DNA from: Chloroflexota bacterium
GTDB lineage: Bacteria; Chloroflexota; UBA6077
Assembly (NCBI GenBank): GCA_021845945.1
Contig: JAJZRD010000029.1
Coordinates: 1-27,297 of the forward strand
Length of the DNA: 27,297 nucleotides
Reading direction: 5' to 3'
Shown here: positions 5,514 to 13,211 of the stretch, piece by piece
Layout: every line of letters starts with the position of its first letter
Numbering within the stretch: the first letter of the stretch is position 1
Program-made: the position numbers and the translations under genes
The notes under the pieces: generated by a model
Databases searched by the model: none
Seen by the model: the letters and a program-made list of their open reading frames with translations, nothing else
Told to the model about the DNA's origin: nothing

Positions 5514-7777
5514 TCTTCGCCCGCGTGGCCGTCCCCGTGCCGGCTCGCGTAGGCACCCTCTTCACATACTCAGTCCCACCGAGGATGCCGGTCGAGCCGG
5601 GCAACCTCGTCATGGTGCCCTTCGGCTCCCGAATCCTGCCCGCCATCGTCGTGGAAACCGATAGCGTTCCCCCCAACCTCGCCACTAGGGAGCTGCTCGG
5701 TATGGTGGAGGGAGCGCCCTCTCTAAGCCCGGAGCGGGTGGAGGTGGCCTCGTGGATGGCTCGCCACTACCGCGCACCCCTGTTCGATGCCCTTGGGCTC
5801 TTCCTGCCGCCCGGCTGGCAGCGTGCACTTCAGGAGCGCCCCGCCGCCGAGGATGCGGCGCCGGCCTGGAGCTTCCAGTGGCCGCAGCCCCCCCTCTCGG
5901 CAGGGAGCCTGGTGGCCTTGGCGGCGGGGGCCGAAGCCGCCGCCTCAGCGGGCGCCGTCGCCGGGCTTCGGGCGAAGGTGATGGCCCTCCTGTGGGCCAG
6001 GGGTCCTCTGCCGGCCGGGGAGGCGGCCGCCGGGGCGGGCTGCGCCCTCGCGACGGTGCGCCGGATGGTGGGGGAGGGGCTGCTGGTGGCCGACCTCACC
6101 CCCTCCCCCGCTCTCCCAGTGGGAGAGGGGGCAGGGGGGGTGAGGTCGCCCGTTTTCCTCAACGAAGTCCAGGCCGCGGCCTTCGCCTCGGTCGCCTCCG
6201 CCCTGAAGAGCCGTTCCCACCAGGTTTTCCTGCTCCACGGCGTCACCGGCAGCGGCAAGACCCAGGTCTATCTGCGGCTGATCGAGGGCCTATTGAGGAT
6301 GGGACGGCGGGCCATCGTCCTGGTGAGCGAGATCGCCCAGACCCCCGAGGCGCTGGAGAGATACTCGGAGCGGTTCCCCGGTCGGGTGGCATTGCTGCAC
6401 AGCGAGCTACCCGATGCCGAGCGGTGCCGCCTATGGAGGGGCATCTCCGAGGGGCGGTTCGACGTGGTGGTGGGACCTCGCTCGGCCCTCTTCGCCCCGG
6501 TCTCAGAGTTGGGGCTCGTCGTGCTGGACGAGGAGCACGAGCCCGCCTACAAGCAGGAAGACAGGTCACCCCGCTACCATGCCCGGCAGGCGGCCATCGA
6601 GTTGGGTCGCAGGGTGGGTGCCGCCGTGGTGCTCGGCAGCGCCACCCCGGAGGTGACCTCTTACCACCTGGCCGAGAAGGGGACCTACCGGCTCCTCTCC
6701 CTGCCCGAGCGGTACGCCGGGCCCAGCAGCCGGGGGTGGTCGACCGGGATGATGCCCCGGGTGGAGGTCGTCGACCTCCGGGATGAGCTGAAGGCGGGAA
6801 ACAGCAGCGTCCTCAGCCGCGCCCTCCAGACGGGGCTCGAGCGAACGCTGGCCGCCGGCCAGCAGGCGATCCTCTTCCTGAATCGGCGGGGGGCCTCCAC
6901 CTGCGTCCTCTGCCGTGACTGCGGCCACGTCCTGAAGTGCCGCCGGTGCGACGTCCCCCTGGTCTACCACCGGGATACCGAGGAGTTGGTCTGCCACCAG
7001 TGCAACCGCCGTGGCCCTCTGCCGGCCAGCTGCCCTCAGTGCAAGCGGAGCCGCATCGGCTTCTTCGGCGCCGGTACCGAGCGGGTGGAGGAGGAGGTGC
7101 GCAGGCTCTTCCCCTCGGCTCGGGTCCTCCGATGGGACCACGACGTCGCCGGGCGGAAGGGGGCTCACCAACAGATCCACCGGCAGTTCCAGGAGCATCA
7201 GGCCGACGTCCTGGTTGGGACCCAGATGGTTGCCAAGGCCCTGGATTTCCCCCTGGTGACCCTTGTGGGGGTGGTGCTGGCCGACGTTACCCTCCACCTG
7301 CCCGACTTTCGGGCGGCGGAGCGCACCTTCCAGCTGCTGGCGCAAGTGGCCGGCAGGGCGGGGCGGGGCGAGGCGGAGGGCCGCGTCGTCATCCAGACCT
7401 ACTCGCCCGACCACTACAGCGTGGTGGCCGCCAGCCACCACGACTACCTGGCCTTCTACGAGCGAGAGCTGGCCTTCCGCCGCCACCACTCCTACCCTCC
7501 CTTCCGGAGCCTGGCCCGGCTGCTCTACTCGGGCACCGGCGAGGCACGATCCCGGTTCGTGGCCCTGGAGATGCTGAAGCGGCTCCAGAGCAAGGTGGAG
7601 GAGCTGGGGCTGGGGGACGTGGACCTGCTGGGTCCGGCGCCCGCTTTCCACTCCCGTCTGAGGGGACGGTTCCGCTGGCAGATCGTCCTGGCCGGCCAGG
7701 ATGCGGAGAGGCTGCTCCCCGAGGTGGAGCTGCCCCTGGGCTGGAGTGTCGACGTGGACCCCGTGAGCCTGCTGTAA
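5510..7777 (+). CDS. priA: PriA primosomal helicase (replication restart)
   Basis: PriA recognises stalled forks and reloads the replicative helicase. The protein is 755 residues and complete. An N-terminal fork-binding domain (IFARVAVPVPARVGTLFTYSVP) is followed by a winged-helix region, then Walker A GVTGSGKT at 244-251 and the DEEH box at 340-343. The paired-Cys zinc-binding insertion runs from Cys465 to Cys511. The RecA2 motif QVAGRAGRG follows. ATG at 5510 overlaps the gmk stop; an alternative in-frame ATG at 5480 would add ten residues and lacks a better ribosome site. Residues 195-213 are encoded by a long GC-rich palindrome (6092-6147) that looks like an inserted repeat, between the winged-helix and helicase domains. 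rpoZ and coaBC, which often lie between gmk and priA, are absent. Confidence 0.95.
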   Translation: MIFARVAVPVPARVGTLFTYSVPPRMPVEPGNLVMVPFGSRILPAIVVETDSVPPNLATRELLGMVEGAPSLSPERVEVASWMARHYRAPLFDALGLFLPPGWQRALQERPAAEDAAPAWSFQWPQPPLSAGSLVALAAGAEAAASAGAVAGLRAKVMALLWARGPLPAGEAAAGAGCALATVRRMVGEGLLVADLTPSPALPVGEGAGGVRSPVFLNEVQAAAFASVASALKSRSHQVFLLHGVTGSGKTQVYLRLIEGLLRMGRRAIVLVSEIAQTPEALERYSERFPGRVALLHSELPDAERCRLWRGISEGRFDVVVGPRSALFAPVSELGLVVLDEEHEPAYKQEDRSPRYHARQAAIELGRRVGAAVVLGSATPEVTSYHLAEKGTYRLLSLPERYAGPSSRGWSTGMMPRVEVVDLRDELKAGNSSVLSRALQTGLERTLAAGQQAILFLNRRGASTCVLCRDCGHVLKCRRCDVPLVYHRDTEELVCHQCNRRGPLPASCPQCKRSRIGFFGAGTERVEEEVRRLFPSARVLRWDHDVAGRKGAHQQIHRQFQEHQADVLVGTQMVAKALDFPLVTLVGVVLADVTLHLPDFRAAERTFQLLAQVAGRAGRGEAEGRVVIQTYSPDHYSVVAASHHDYLAFYERELAFRRHHSYPPFRSLARLLYSGTGEARSRFVALEMLKRLQSKVEELGLGDVDLLGPAPAFHSRLRGRFRWQIVLAGQDAERLLPEVELPLGWSVDVDPVSLL
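6092..6147. repeat. Palindromic repeat embedded in frame in priA
   Basis: Outer arms GACCTCACC (6092-6100) and GGTGAGGTC (6139-6147) pair perfectly. Inner arms CTCTCCC (6111-6117) and GGGAGAG (6121-6127) close a 3-nt loop, and C-rich and G-rich blocks face each other between them. The 56 nt is read by priA as a Pro/Gly-rich stretch (DLTPSPALPVGEGAGGVR). Similar blocks lie outside genes at 7790-7816 and, degenerate, at 1021-1080. Confidence 0.75.
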
Positions 7778-7789
7778 GCCCTTTCCCCA

Positions 7790-7816
7790 GCCCTTCCCCC
7801 GCTGCGGGGGAGGGGC
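7790..7816. repeat. GC-rich hairpin between convergent priA and oxidoreductase operon
   Basis: GCCCTTCCCCCGC and GCGGGGGAGGGGC pair over 13 positions with one T-G pair, leaving a very tight loop. It is 12 nt after the priA stop and 33 nt beyond the end of the leftward operon, so it may serve as a shared transcript end. No U-tract is present on either strand. The C-run/G-run design matches the palindrome inside priA. Confidence 0.6.
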
Positions 7817-7849
7817 TCCCGCACCCGCTTCCCTGTCCTGCAGGCGCGA

Positions 7850-8854
7850 TCACGCCACCGGGTGGTGCCTCGCCTGGGGGGCCGCGGCGGAGACCAAAGC
7901 CCGCTCCACCAGGGTGCGCACCAACTCCATCTTGTAGCCGTTGTCCCTCAGGGGCTGGGCGCCGGCCACCGCTGCCTCGCCCGCCCGCCGGGCAACCCCC
8001 CCGTCGACCGGCTGGCCGCGCACCACGTTCTCGGCCTGCTTTGCCCGCCAGGGGATGGGCGCCACGCCCCCCAGGACGATGCTGATCTCCCGGGCCATGG
8101 GACCATCCCAGACCCCCTGCACCGCCACGCTGGCCAGCGGGAAAGCCCAGACCCCTCGGGCCATCGCCTTGAGGTAGACCCCTCGCGCCTCCTGAGGAGG
8201 GGTGGCTACCCGAATTCTGGCCACCAGCTCGTTGGGCCGCAGGATCGTCTCCCGCCGGCGGTCATCGGCGGGCAGGGCGTAGAAGGACTCCACCGGCATC
8301 GACCGGCTGCCCCCCTTGCCGTCGTACAGGGTTAGCTCGGCACCCAGGGCGACGAGGGCGGGGGCAGGGTCGGAGGGGTGGGCGGAGTAGCAGGGCCCTC
8401 CGCCGAAGATGGCGTGTATGCGGTTCTCCCCGTCGGCGGCGTAGCACTTCTCGCCCCCCTTGAGCCAGCAGAAGAAGATGTTCCTGAAGTACCAGCAGCG
8501 GCTGGTCTGGCAGAGATTGCCGGCCAGGGTGGCCATGTTTCGTAGCTGGGGGGAGGCGGCCACGCTGATGGCCTCCGCCAGCACACGATAGTGCCGGCGC
8601 ACCGGCGGATAGCGGCCCACGTCGTCCAGGGTCGCCAGCGCGCCGACCGTCAGCCCGGCCTCGTCGCTAAAGTCGACGTTGGCCAGCTCCGAGGCCGTCT
8701 TGAGGTTGACCAGTCGGGAGGGGGCGATGACGTCCTTCTTCATCAGCGGGACCAGGTCGGTCCCGCCCGCAACCAATCGAGTCTGCCAATCCTCGCCTAT
8801 GGCGGCCAGGGCTTCTTCCACGGAGGTGGCGTTCAGGTGCTCAAAGGCTCTCAT
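7850..8854 (-). CDS. FAD-binding, [4Fe-4S] subunit of PaoABC-like aldehyde oxidoreductase
   Basis: This 334-residue protein is the FAD subunit of a molybdenum hydroxylase of the xanthine oxidase family. The FAD-binding loop LVAGGTDLVPLMK is near residues 27-39, and IRNMATLAGN-type sequence (QLRNMATLAGNLC) near 104-115. Between residues 115 and 155 lies a Cys-rich insertion: Cys120, Cys129, Cys137 and Cys155, with SRCWYFRN and GENRIHAIFGGGPC. E. coli PaoB has four Cys at nearly the same spacings holding an extra [4Fe-4S] cluster, so that cluster is likely here. ATG at 8854 overlaps the stop of the upstream molybdopterin subunit (ATGA), with GAGGT 8 nt before it. It is the last gene of the operon. 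It should pass electrons between the 2Fe-2S subunit and an acceptor. Confidence 0.88.
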   Translation of the reverse strand: MRAFEHLNATSVEEALAAIGEDWQTRLVAGGTDLVPLMKKDVIAPSRLVNLKTASELANVDFSDEAGLTVGALATLDDVGRYPPVRRHYRVLAEAISVAASPQLRNMATLAGNLCQTSRCWYFRNIFFCWLKGGEKCYAADGENRIHAIFGGGPCYSAHPSDPAPALVALGAELTLYDGKGGSRSMPVESFYALPADDRRRETILRPNELVARIRVATPPQEARGVYLKAMARGVWAFPLASVAVQGVWDGPMAREISIVLGGVAPIPWRAKQAENVVRGQPVDGGVARRAGEAAVAGAQPLRDNGYKMELVRTLVERALVSAAAPQARHHPVA

Positions 8855-11157
8855 GGGACCGACCTCTTCCGTATCACCTGGTGGATGGCCAGGGGGATGC
8901 TGGTGAAGGGCACGCCGGTGGCGTTGTAGACGGCGTTGGCGATGGCGGGAGCGGTCGGGATGATGGGCGGTTCTCCTATCCCCTTCGCCCCCAGGTTGTT
9001 CGTATGGGGATCGACCTGGTTGAGGACGTTGGCGTCGATTTCCGGTATGTCCAGGACTGTGGGGATCAGGTACTCCTCCAGGTCGGGATTGAGCACCCTG
9101 CCGGTTTGCCGGTCCATAGCCCGTTCCTCGGTAAGGGCGTATCCAATCCCCTGGGTGATCCCACCCAGCAGCTGGCCCCGAACCAGCATGGGGTTGACGA
9201 CCCTGCCGCAGTCGTGGACGGCGACCAGCTTCAGCACCCGCACCCGCCCCGTCTCCACGTCCACCTCCACCTCGGCGAACTGGGCGCCAAAGGTGCGCAG
9301 GGAGTAACCCACGGGGTTGGGACCCCGTGATCCCACCCCGACGATCATGAGGTTGTCGAAGGCTCCCAGCAGCTCGGCTACCGACTTGCGCTGCCCGGGA
9401 GAGCGGCCGTCGTAGACGAAGCCATCCCGCACCTCCAGCCGCTCCCGAGGCAGCTTCGTGAGCTGGGAGGCCACGTCCAGAAGCTGCTCCTGGGCGTCCA
9501 TGGCGGCGGAGCGGACGGCGGGGCCTGCCGAGGAGAGCGTCTGACTGCCCCCGCTGGTGGGACCGAAGGGGGCGTCCCGGGTATCCCCCGCCGTGACCCG
9601 GATGGCCGATAGCGGGAGTCCCAACGCCTCGGCGGCCACCTGGGCCAGTCCGGTTCTGGTTCCGGTTCCTATGTCCTGCACCCCCGTGATCACATCGGCG
9701 CTGCCGTCCGGGTTGAGCTTGACCACCGCGTTGGCCGGGGGGCCTCCCCCTCCGCCCCACAGCTGGCTGGCCATGCCCAGCCCCCGTTTCCGGGTGGTCA
9801 GGGGGGCGTTCTGGGCCGTCTGGCCGGCCCTGGGGTTGCGAGAGGACCAGCCGATCTTCTCTGCCGCCAATTGGTAGGCCTCCCGCAGCTTGTTGCTGGA
9901 GTAGTCGTGGCCGGTCATGGGATCCTTGTCGGCGTAGTTCTTCAGCCGGAGTTCCAGGGGGTCCATTCCTAGCTTCTCGGCCATAAGGTCCATGGCGCAC
10001 TCCAGGGCGAAGCTGCCCTCGGCGTAGCCGGGAGCCCGGAAGGCCCTGGCCGGCCCCTCGTTGGTGCGGACGGCGTACAGCCCGGTGTGCACGTTGGGGC
10101 ACTGATAGAGACCCCTGGCAGGGCCATCGACGGAGCCGGCGTAGCCGTAGGAGCCGACCGGCACCACACAGTGGAGGTCGATGGCCGTCAGGGTTCCGTC
10201 TCTCTTGGCGCCGAGCTTGACCCGCTGGGTGGTTGGATGGCGGCACCCGGTGGACAGATTCTCCTCCCAACGGCTCAGCAAGATCTGGACGGGCCGGCCG
10301 GTCATTCGAGAGAGCAGCGCCGCCAGGACGGTGTACTTGCCCGTTTCCTGCTTGGCCCCGAAGCCGCCTCCTACGTACTCGGCGATGACCCGCACCTGGT
10401 TCAGCGGTATCCCCAGGATCTCGGCCACCTCGGAGCGGATCGCGAATATCCCCTGGGTGGAATCCCAGATGGTCAGCTCCTTCCCGATCCACTGGGTCAC
10501 GCTGCCGTGCGTCTCCAGGGCGTTGTGCAGCGCCGTCTGGGTGTGGAAGCTCTCCTCCAGGGTGACCTCCGCCTCGGACAGTCCCCGCTTGATGTCGCCT
10601 CGATCGTAGACGCGAGGCTTGCCACCCATCAGGTTGCCCGATGGGTGGACCTTCGGGGCGTCGAGCTGGAGGGCTTCCTCGGGATCCAGGACGAAGGGCA
10701 ACTCCTCGTACTGGACGTTGATGAGAGACAGCGCGTCGTCGGCCGTCTCCGCGTCGTCGGCGGCTACCGCCGCTACCTCATCTCCCTCGAAGGAGAGCAG
10801 GCTGTCCAGGATCAGCTTGCCGTCCTTCCATCGGATCGCGGGGGCGTTGGTGGAGGTGAGCAGGGCGCGGACGCCGGGCAGCAGCTCTGCCCTGGAGGCG
10901 TCGATGCTGACGATCCTGGCGTGGGGGAAGGGGCTGCGGAGGATCCTCCCGCACAGCATCCCGGGGGGATGGACGTCGCAGCTGTAGCGGGCCCGGCCCG
11001 TCACCCGCTCGAACCCGTCTATGCGCAGGGCGGACGTACCGACCACCTCCAGGGATGCCTCCTGCGGCCAGTGGGGTGGCTGCGGACCCTGGAGCAGGGC
11101 CGCCTGCTCCAGCATGCGGCCTTCGAACTCTACCTGGGTCTTCACTACCTTTGCCAT
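8851..11157 (-). CDS. Molybdopterin-binding catalytic subunit, xanthine oxidase family
   Basis: At 768 residues this is the large subunit that holds the molybdenum cofactor and oxidises the substrate with water-derived oxygen. Family motifs are present in order: GGGFGAKQE at 263-271, RAFRAPG at 371-377, QDIGTGTRTGLAQ for cofactor binding in the middle, and GAKGIGEPP at 723-731, where Glu729 is the expected catalytic base. The companion FAD subunit points to the aldehyde-oxidising PaoABC group rather than xanthine dehydrogenase, but the substrate pocket cannot be read with confidence. ATG at 11157 has GGAGGTAGGCG immediately upstream and is 3 nt after the 2Fe-2S gene. No Tat signal is seen on any subunit, so the complex is probably cytoplasmic. 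No XdhC/PaoD-type cofactor-insertion gene is in the window. Confidence 0.92.
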   Translation of the reverse strand: MAKVVKTQVEFEGRMLEQAALLQGPQPPHWPQEASLEVVGTSALRIDGFERVTGRARYSCDVHPPGMLCGRILRSPFPHARIVSIDASRAELLPGVRALLTSTNAPAIRWKDGKLILDSLLSFEGDEVAAVAADDAETADDALSLINVQYEELPFVLDPEEALQLDAPKVHPSGNLMGGKPRVYDRGDIKRGLSEAEVTLEESFHTQTALHNALETHGSVTQWIGKELTIWDSTQGIFAIRSEVAEILGIPLNQVRVIAEYVGGGFGAKQETGKYTVLAALLSRMTGRPVQILLSRWEENLSTGCRHPTTQRVKLGAKRDGTLTAIDLHCVVPVGSYGYAGSVDGPARGLYQCPNVHTGLYAVRTNEGPARAFRAPGYAEGSFALECAMDLMAEKLGMDPLELRLKNYADKDPMTGHDYSSNKLREAYQLAAEKIGWSSRNPRAGQTAQNAPLTTRKRGLGMASQLWGGGGGPPANAVVKLNPDGSADVITGVQDIGTGTRTGLAQVAAEALGLPLSAIRVTAGDTRDAPFGPTSGGSQTLSSAGPAVRSAAMDAQEQLLDVASQLTKLPRERLEVRDGFVYDGRSPGQRKSVAELLGAFDNLMIVGVGSRGPNPVGYSLRTFGAQFAEVEVDVETGRVRVLKLVAVHDCGRVVNPMLVRGQLLGGITQGIGYALTEERAMDRQTGRVLNPDLEEYLIPTVLDIPEIDANVLNQVDPHTNNLGAKGIGEPPIIPTAPAIANAVYNATGVPFTSIPLAIHQVIRKRSVP

Positions 11158-11160
11158 CGC

Positions 11161-11688
11161 CTACCTCCCCCGTCCCATCCGCTCCGCCGCCAGGAGTCCA
11201 GCGTGGACGATGTTGGGATAGGCGCCGCAGCGGCAGAGGTTGCCCGACACCGCCCGCTTCACCTCCTCCGGCGTGGGCTCGGCATGGCTGTCCAGCAGCC
11301 CCTTCACCGCCATGATCTGGCCTGAGGTGCAGAAGCCGCACTGGAAGGCGTCGGCTTCCAGGAACGCCTGCTGGATGGGGTGGAGCTGGCCGTCCCGCTC
11401 CAATCCCTCGATGGTCTCTATCCGCCGTCCCTCACACTCGATGGCCAGGATCAGGCAGGAGTAGACCGGCTTCCCGTCCAGCAGGACGGTGCAGGCACCG
11501 CATTGGCCGAGACCGCACCCCCTCTTGGTGCCCGTCAGGTGGAGATTGTCGCGCAGCGCCTCCAGCAGCGTTCGGCGAGGCTGAACGGCGAGGGTGTACT
11601 CGGCCCCGTTCACCACCAGCTGGATGGCAGTTCTTCCCGGCCCTCGAGGCACCAACCAGGAGGGCGGCTTCGCGGCGAGTTCAGCCAT
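11161..11688 (-). CDS. 2Fe-2S subunit of the molybdenum hydroxylase
   Basis: The 175-residue protein carries two [2Fe-2S] clusters. The plant-type ferredoxin cluster uses Cys58, Cys63, Cys66 and Cys78 (KRGCGLGQCGACTVLL). The second uses Cys117, Cys120, Cys152 and Cys154 (FQCGFCTSGQ and GNLCRCGAYPNI). These relay electrons from the molybdenum site to FAD. CRCGAYPNI is close to PaoA-type sequences. An N-terminal extension of about 20 residues precedes the domain and lacks a twin-arginine motif, unlike exported PaoA. ATG at 11688 has GGAGGGG about 6 nt upstream. It lies 22 nt after the hydrolase gene and just before the molybdopterin subunit gene, so all four are one transcription unit. Confidence 0.93.
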   Translation of the reverse strand: MAELAAKPPSWLVPRGPGRTAIQLVVNGAEYTLAVQPRRTLLEALRDNLHLTGTKRGCGLGQCGACTVLLDGKPVYSCLILAIECEGRRIETIEGLERDGQLHPIQQAFLEADAFQCGFCTSGQIMAVKGLLDSHAEPTPEEVKRAVSGNLCRCGAYPNIVHAGLLAAERMGRGR

Positions 11689-11710
11689 GGGACCCCTCCG
11701 AAGGTATCAG

Positions 11711-12346
11711 CTATAGCTCAGCAGGGATGCGCTTCAGCCAGGACTCCTGGCCCAGGGTGGTCTCCGGTCCATGGCCCGGGAGGACGCGCACCTCCTCGGG
11801 CAGGCTGGAGAGTCTGGCCAGGCTCTTCCACATCTCCTCGTCGCTGGCGCCAGGCAGATCGGTGCGACCGTAGCCGTTGTGGAAGAGGGTATCGCCGGAG
11901 AAAAGCAGCTTCTGATCGGGCTCGTAAAGGCAGATGGCGCCCGGACTGTGGCCCGGCGTGTGGAGCAGGTGGAAGTGGAGCGCGCCGGCCTCCAGCAGGG
12001 CACCCTCTTCCAGCAGCGTGTCCGCACGGACCGAGGGGATCTCGAAGGGCACCTGATAGAGGGTCTCCGCCGGCGCCTCCAATCTCGACTCCTCCAGGGT
12101 GTGGGCCACAATGGGCGCTCCCAGGGCCTCCCGGAGGGCGGGCGCGTCCACCACGTGATCCCAGTGAGCGTGGGTCAAGATCAGGGAGACCACCTGGAGG
12201 CCTCTCTGCCGCACCTCGGCTACTATGCGAGAGGTGACTCCCCAGGGGGCGTCGATCACCACAGCCAGGCGGGCCTCGCCGTCCAGCGCCAGGAAGCTGT
12301 TGGTATCCGTGGGCCCGGCCGTGAACTGGAGGATCGATATGGCCAT
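11711..12346 (-). CDS. Metallo-beta-lactamase-fold hydrolase (glyoxalase II-like)
   Basis: The 211-residue enzyme has the full metal-site set of the MBL fold: THAHWDH at 58-64 (His59, His61, Asp63, His64), His133 in HTPGHSPGA, Asp152 in FSGDTLF, and His192 in LPGHGPET. This arrangement is typical of the hydroxyacylglutathione hydrolase-like group, which hydrolyses thioesters and related substrates. The true substrate is unknown. The frame is open well upstream, but ATG at 12346 begins the family homology and has GAGAGAGG before it. It is the first gene of the operon with the three oxidoreductase subunits. One idea is that it cleaves a thioester linked to the aldehyde or acid handled by that enzyme; this is inference from position only. 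Confidence 0.9.
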   Translation of the reverse strand: MAISILQFTAGPTDTNSFLALDGEARLAVVIDAPWGVTSRIVAEVRQRGLQVVSLILTHAHWDHVVDAPALREALGAPIVAHTLEESRLEAPAETLYQVPFEIPSVRADTLLEEGALLEAGALHFHLLHTPGHSPGAICLYEPDQKLLFSGDTLFHNGYGRTDLPGASDEEMWKSLARLSSLPEEVRVLPGHGPETTLGQESWLKRIPAEL

Positions 12347-12644
12347 GGGACCTCTCTCCGACGATTCGCGGGTGGACGCGGTGGGCACAGCCGGCCCTTG
12401 GTACAACACGCGACTGCAAGAAGGTTGCCAGGCAACCAGATCTTCCCTCCCCCATTTGAGGGAGGGAAGACCACGCCATCCAGCGTTGCGGTCCTTTCTA
12501 AACAGCCCGCGCATCGTAGCACGGAAGCGGGAAGTCGTGCATCTGAGGGCGGCACGCCGGTTGCCCTGACCTTGGGCGGGCCCCGGCCCTCCCTGCTCCC
12601 CGGGGCTTCTGTGAAGAGAGAGCTGTTGCCGAAGGAAAGAAGAG
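12347..12644. other. Divergent intergenic region with two hairpins
   Basis: About 300 nt separate the leftward hydrolase operon from the rightward HExxH gene, so promoters for both must lie here. I see no strong -35/-10 pair. It holds GGTTGCC-A-GGCAACC (12423-12437) and TCTTCCCTCCC / GGGAGGGAAGA (12441-12451 and 12460-12470), described separately. A run of rightward purines before 12645 supplies the ribosome site. Confidence 0.5.
12423..12470. repeat. Pair of adjacent palindromes in divergent promoter region
   Basis: The first palindrome is GGTTGCC-A-GGCAACC (7-bp arms, one-base centre). Three nt later comes TCTTCCCTCCC-CCATTTGA-GGGAGGGAAGA, an 11-bp perfect stem with an 8-nt loop. The second resembles the CCCTCCC/GGGAGGG type seen in and after priA. 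The first could be a protein-binding dyad; the second is more like a dispersed repeat or leader hairpin of the leftward operon. Confidence 0.65.
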
Positions 12645-13124
12645 ATGACGAGGATAGACCCGGCGCTTCCCGAACTGCCCATTCGGTCGTCGGCCTGGCG
12701 GGAGCTGGTGGCTCGTGGGGTGAAGGTGGTGATACACGATAGCCACAGCACCAGGGGCGGCGGCTTCTGGCACCCGGACACCCAGTTGGTGGAGCTGTTC
12801 ACGGCCCAGGAGGAGGCCGCCATCCACGAGATAGCCCACGCCTGGTGGGAGGAGCTGCGGCGCGACGAGACGACGCGCCGGCAGTTCCTGGCGGCGGTCC
12901 TGCGACTCTCAGAGGAGGTGGATCCCCGGTTCAGGGATGCGGCCTCCCTGGCCCACGTTTACGAGCACGGCGATCCCTCCACCGGCTTTCCCGGCATGGG
13001 CGACAGCGACTGGGAGCGCTACGCCGGCCTCGCCAGTGGGGTCATGGGCCGCCTGGAGAGGCTCCCGAACTACGTGGCTCGCTTCTACGCCGGACTCTTC
13101 GACCTGCCGAAGGTCCGGTCCTGA
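12645..13124 (+). CDS. Small HExxH zinc-peptidase-like protein, unknown family
   Basis: I do not recognise this 159-residue protein. Its centre has HEIAHAWWEE, with a classical zinc-binding HExxH at residues 61-65 inside a helix (AQEEAAIHEIAHAWWEELR). Before it, VKVVIHDSHSTRGGGFWHPDTQLVELF looks like the edge strands of a zincin active site. Candidate third ligands are Glu124 in SDWERYAGLASG or a residue near NYVARFYAGLFD (142-153), whose pattern recalls the glutamate helix of gluzincins. No signal peptide or membrane segment is present, so it should act in the cytoplasm. ATG at 12645 has AAGGA upstream. The downstream gene starts about 90 nt later. Protease activity is inferred from the motif alone. 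Confidence 0.75.
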   Translation: MTRIDPALPELPIRSSAWRELVARGVKVVIHDSHSTRGGGFWHPDTQLVELFTAQEEAAIHEIAHAWWEELRRDETTRRQFLAAVLRLSEEVDPRFRDAASLAHVYEHGDPSTGFPGMGDSDWERYAGLASGVMGRLERLPNYVARFYAGLFDLPKVRS

Positions 13125-13162
13125 AGGCGGAGAGGGGTAGTCGATCGCAGATGCCCCGGTTC

Positions 13163-13178
13163 GGGCCCGAGAGGGCCC
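13163..13178 (+). other. Short GGGCCC hairpin upstream of HAD gene
   Basis: GGGCCC-GAGA-GGGCCC forms a 6-bp stem closed by a GNRA-type tetraloop, 38 nt after the HExxH gene stop. No U-tract follows, so it may be an RNA end-stabiliser rather than a terminator. Confidence 0.45.
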
Positions 13179-13211
13179 TCCTACGAGGGTGTGCTGAGGA
13201 GTGTCCCGATT

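Noticed and set aside
8855..10492. Long upstream extension of the FAD-subunit frame, antisense-like to nothing and overlapping the molybdopterin gene
   Set aside because: The residues are low-complexity Gly/Arg/Pro with no domain, while the overlapping frame is a full-length molybdopterin subunit with all motifs. The FAD subunit starts at 8854.
10087..11325. A 412-codon plus-strand open frame opposite the oxidoreductase genes
   Set aside because: It is a shadow of the minus-strand genes and has no motif or credible ribosome site.
12347..12823. In-frame upstream extension of the MBL hydrolase to 370 codons
   Set aside because: It would read through two palindromes and antisense to the HExxH gene, and homology starts at the ATG at 12346 with its own ribosome site.
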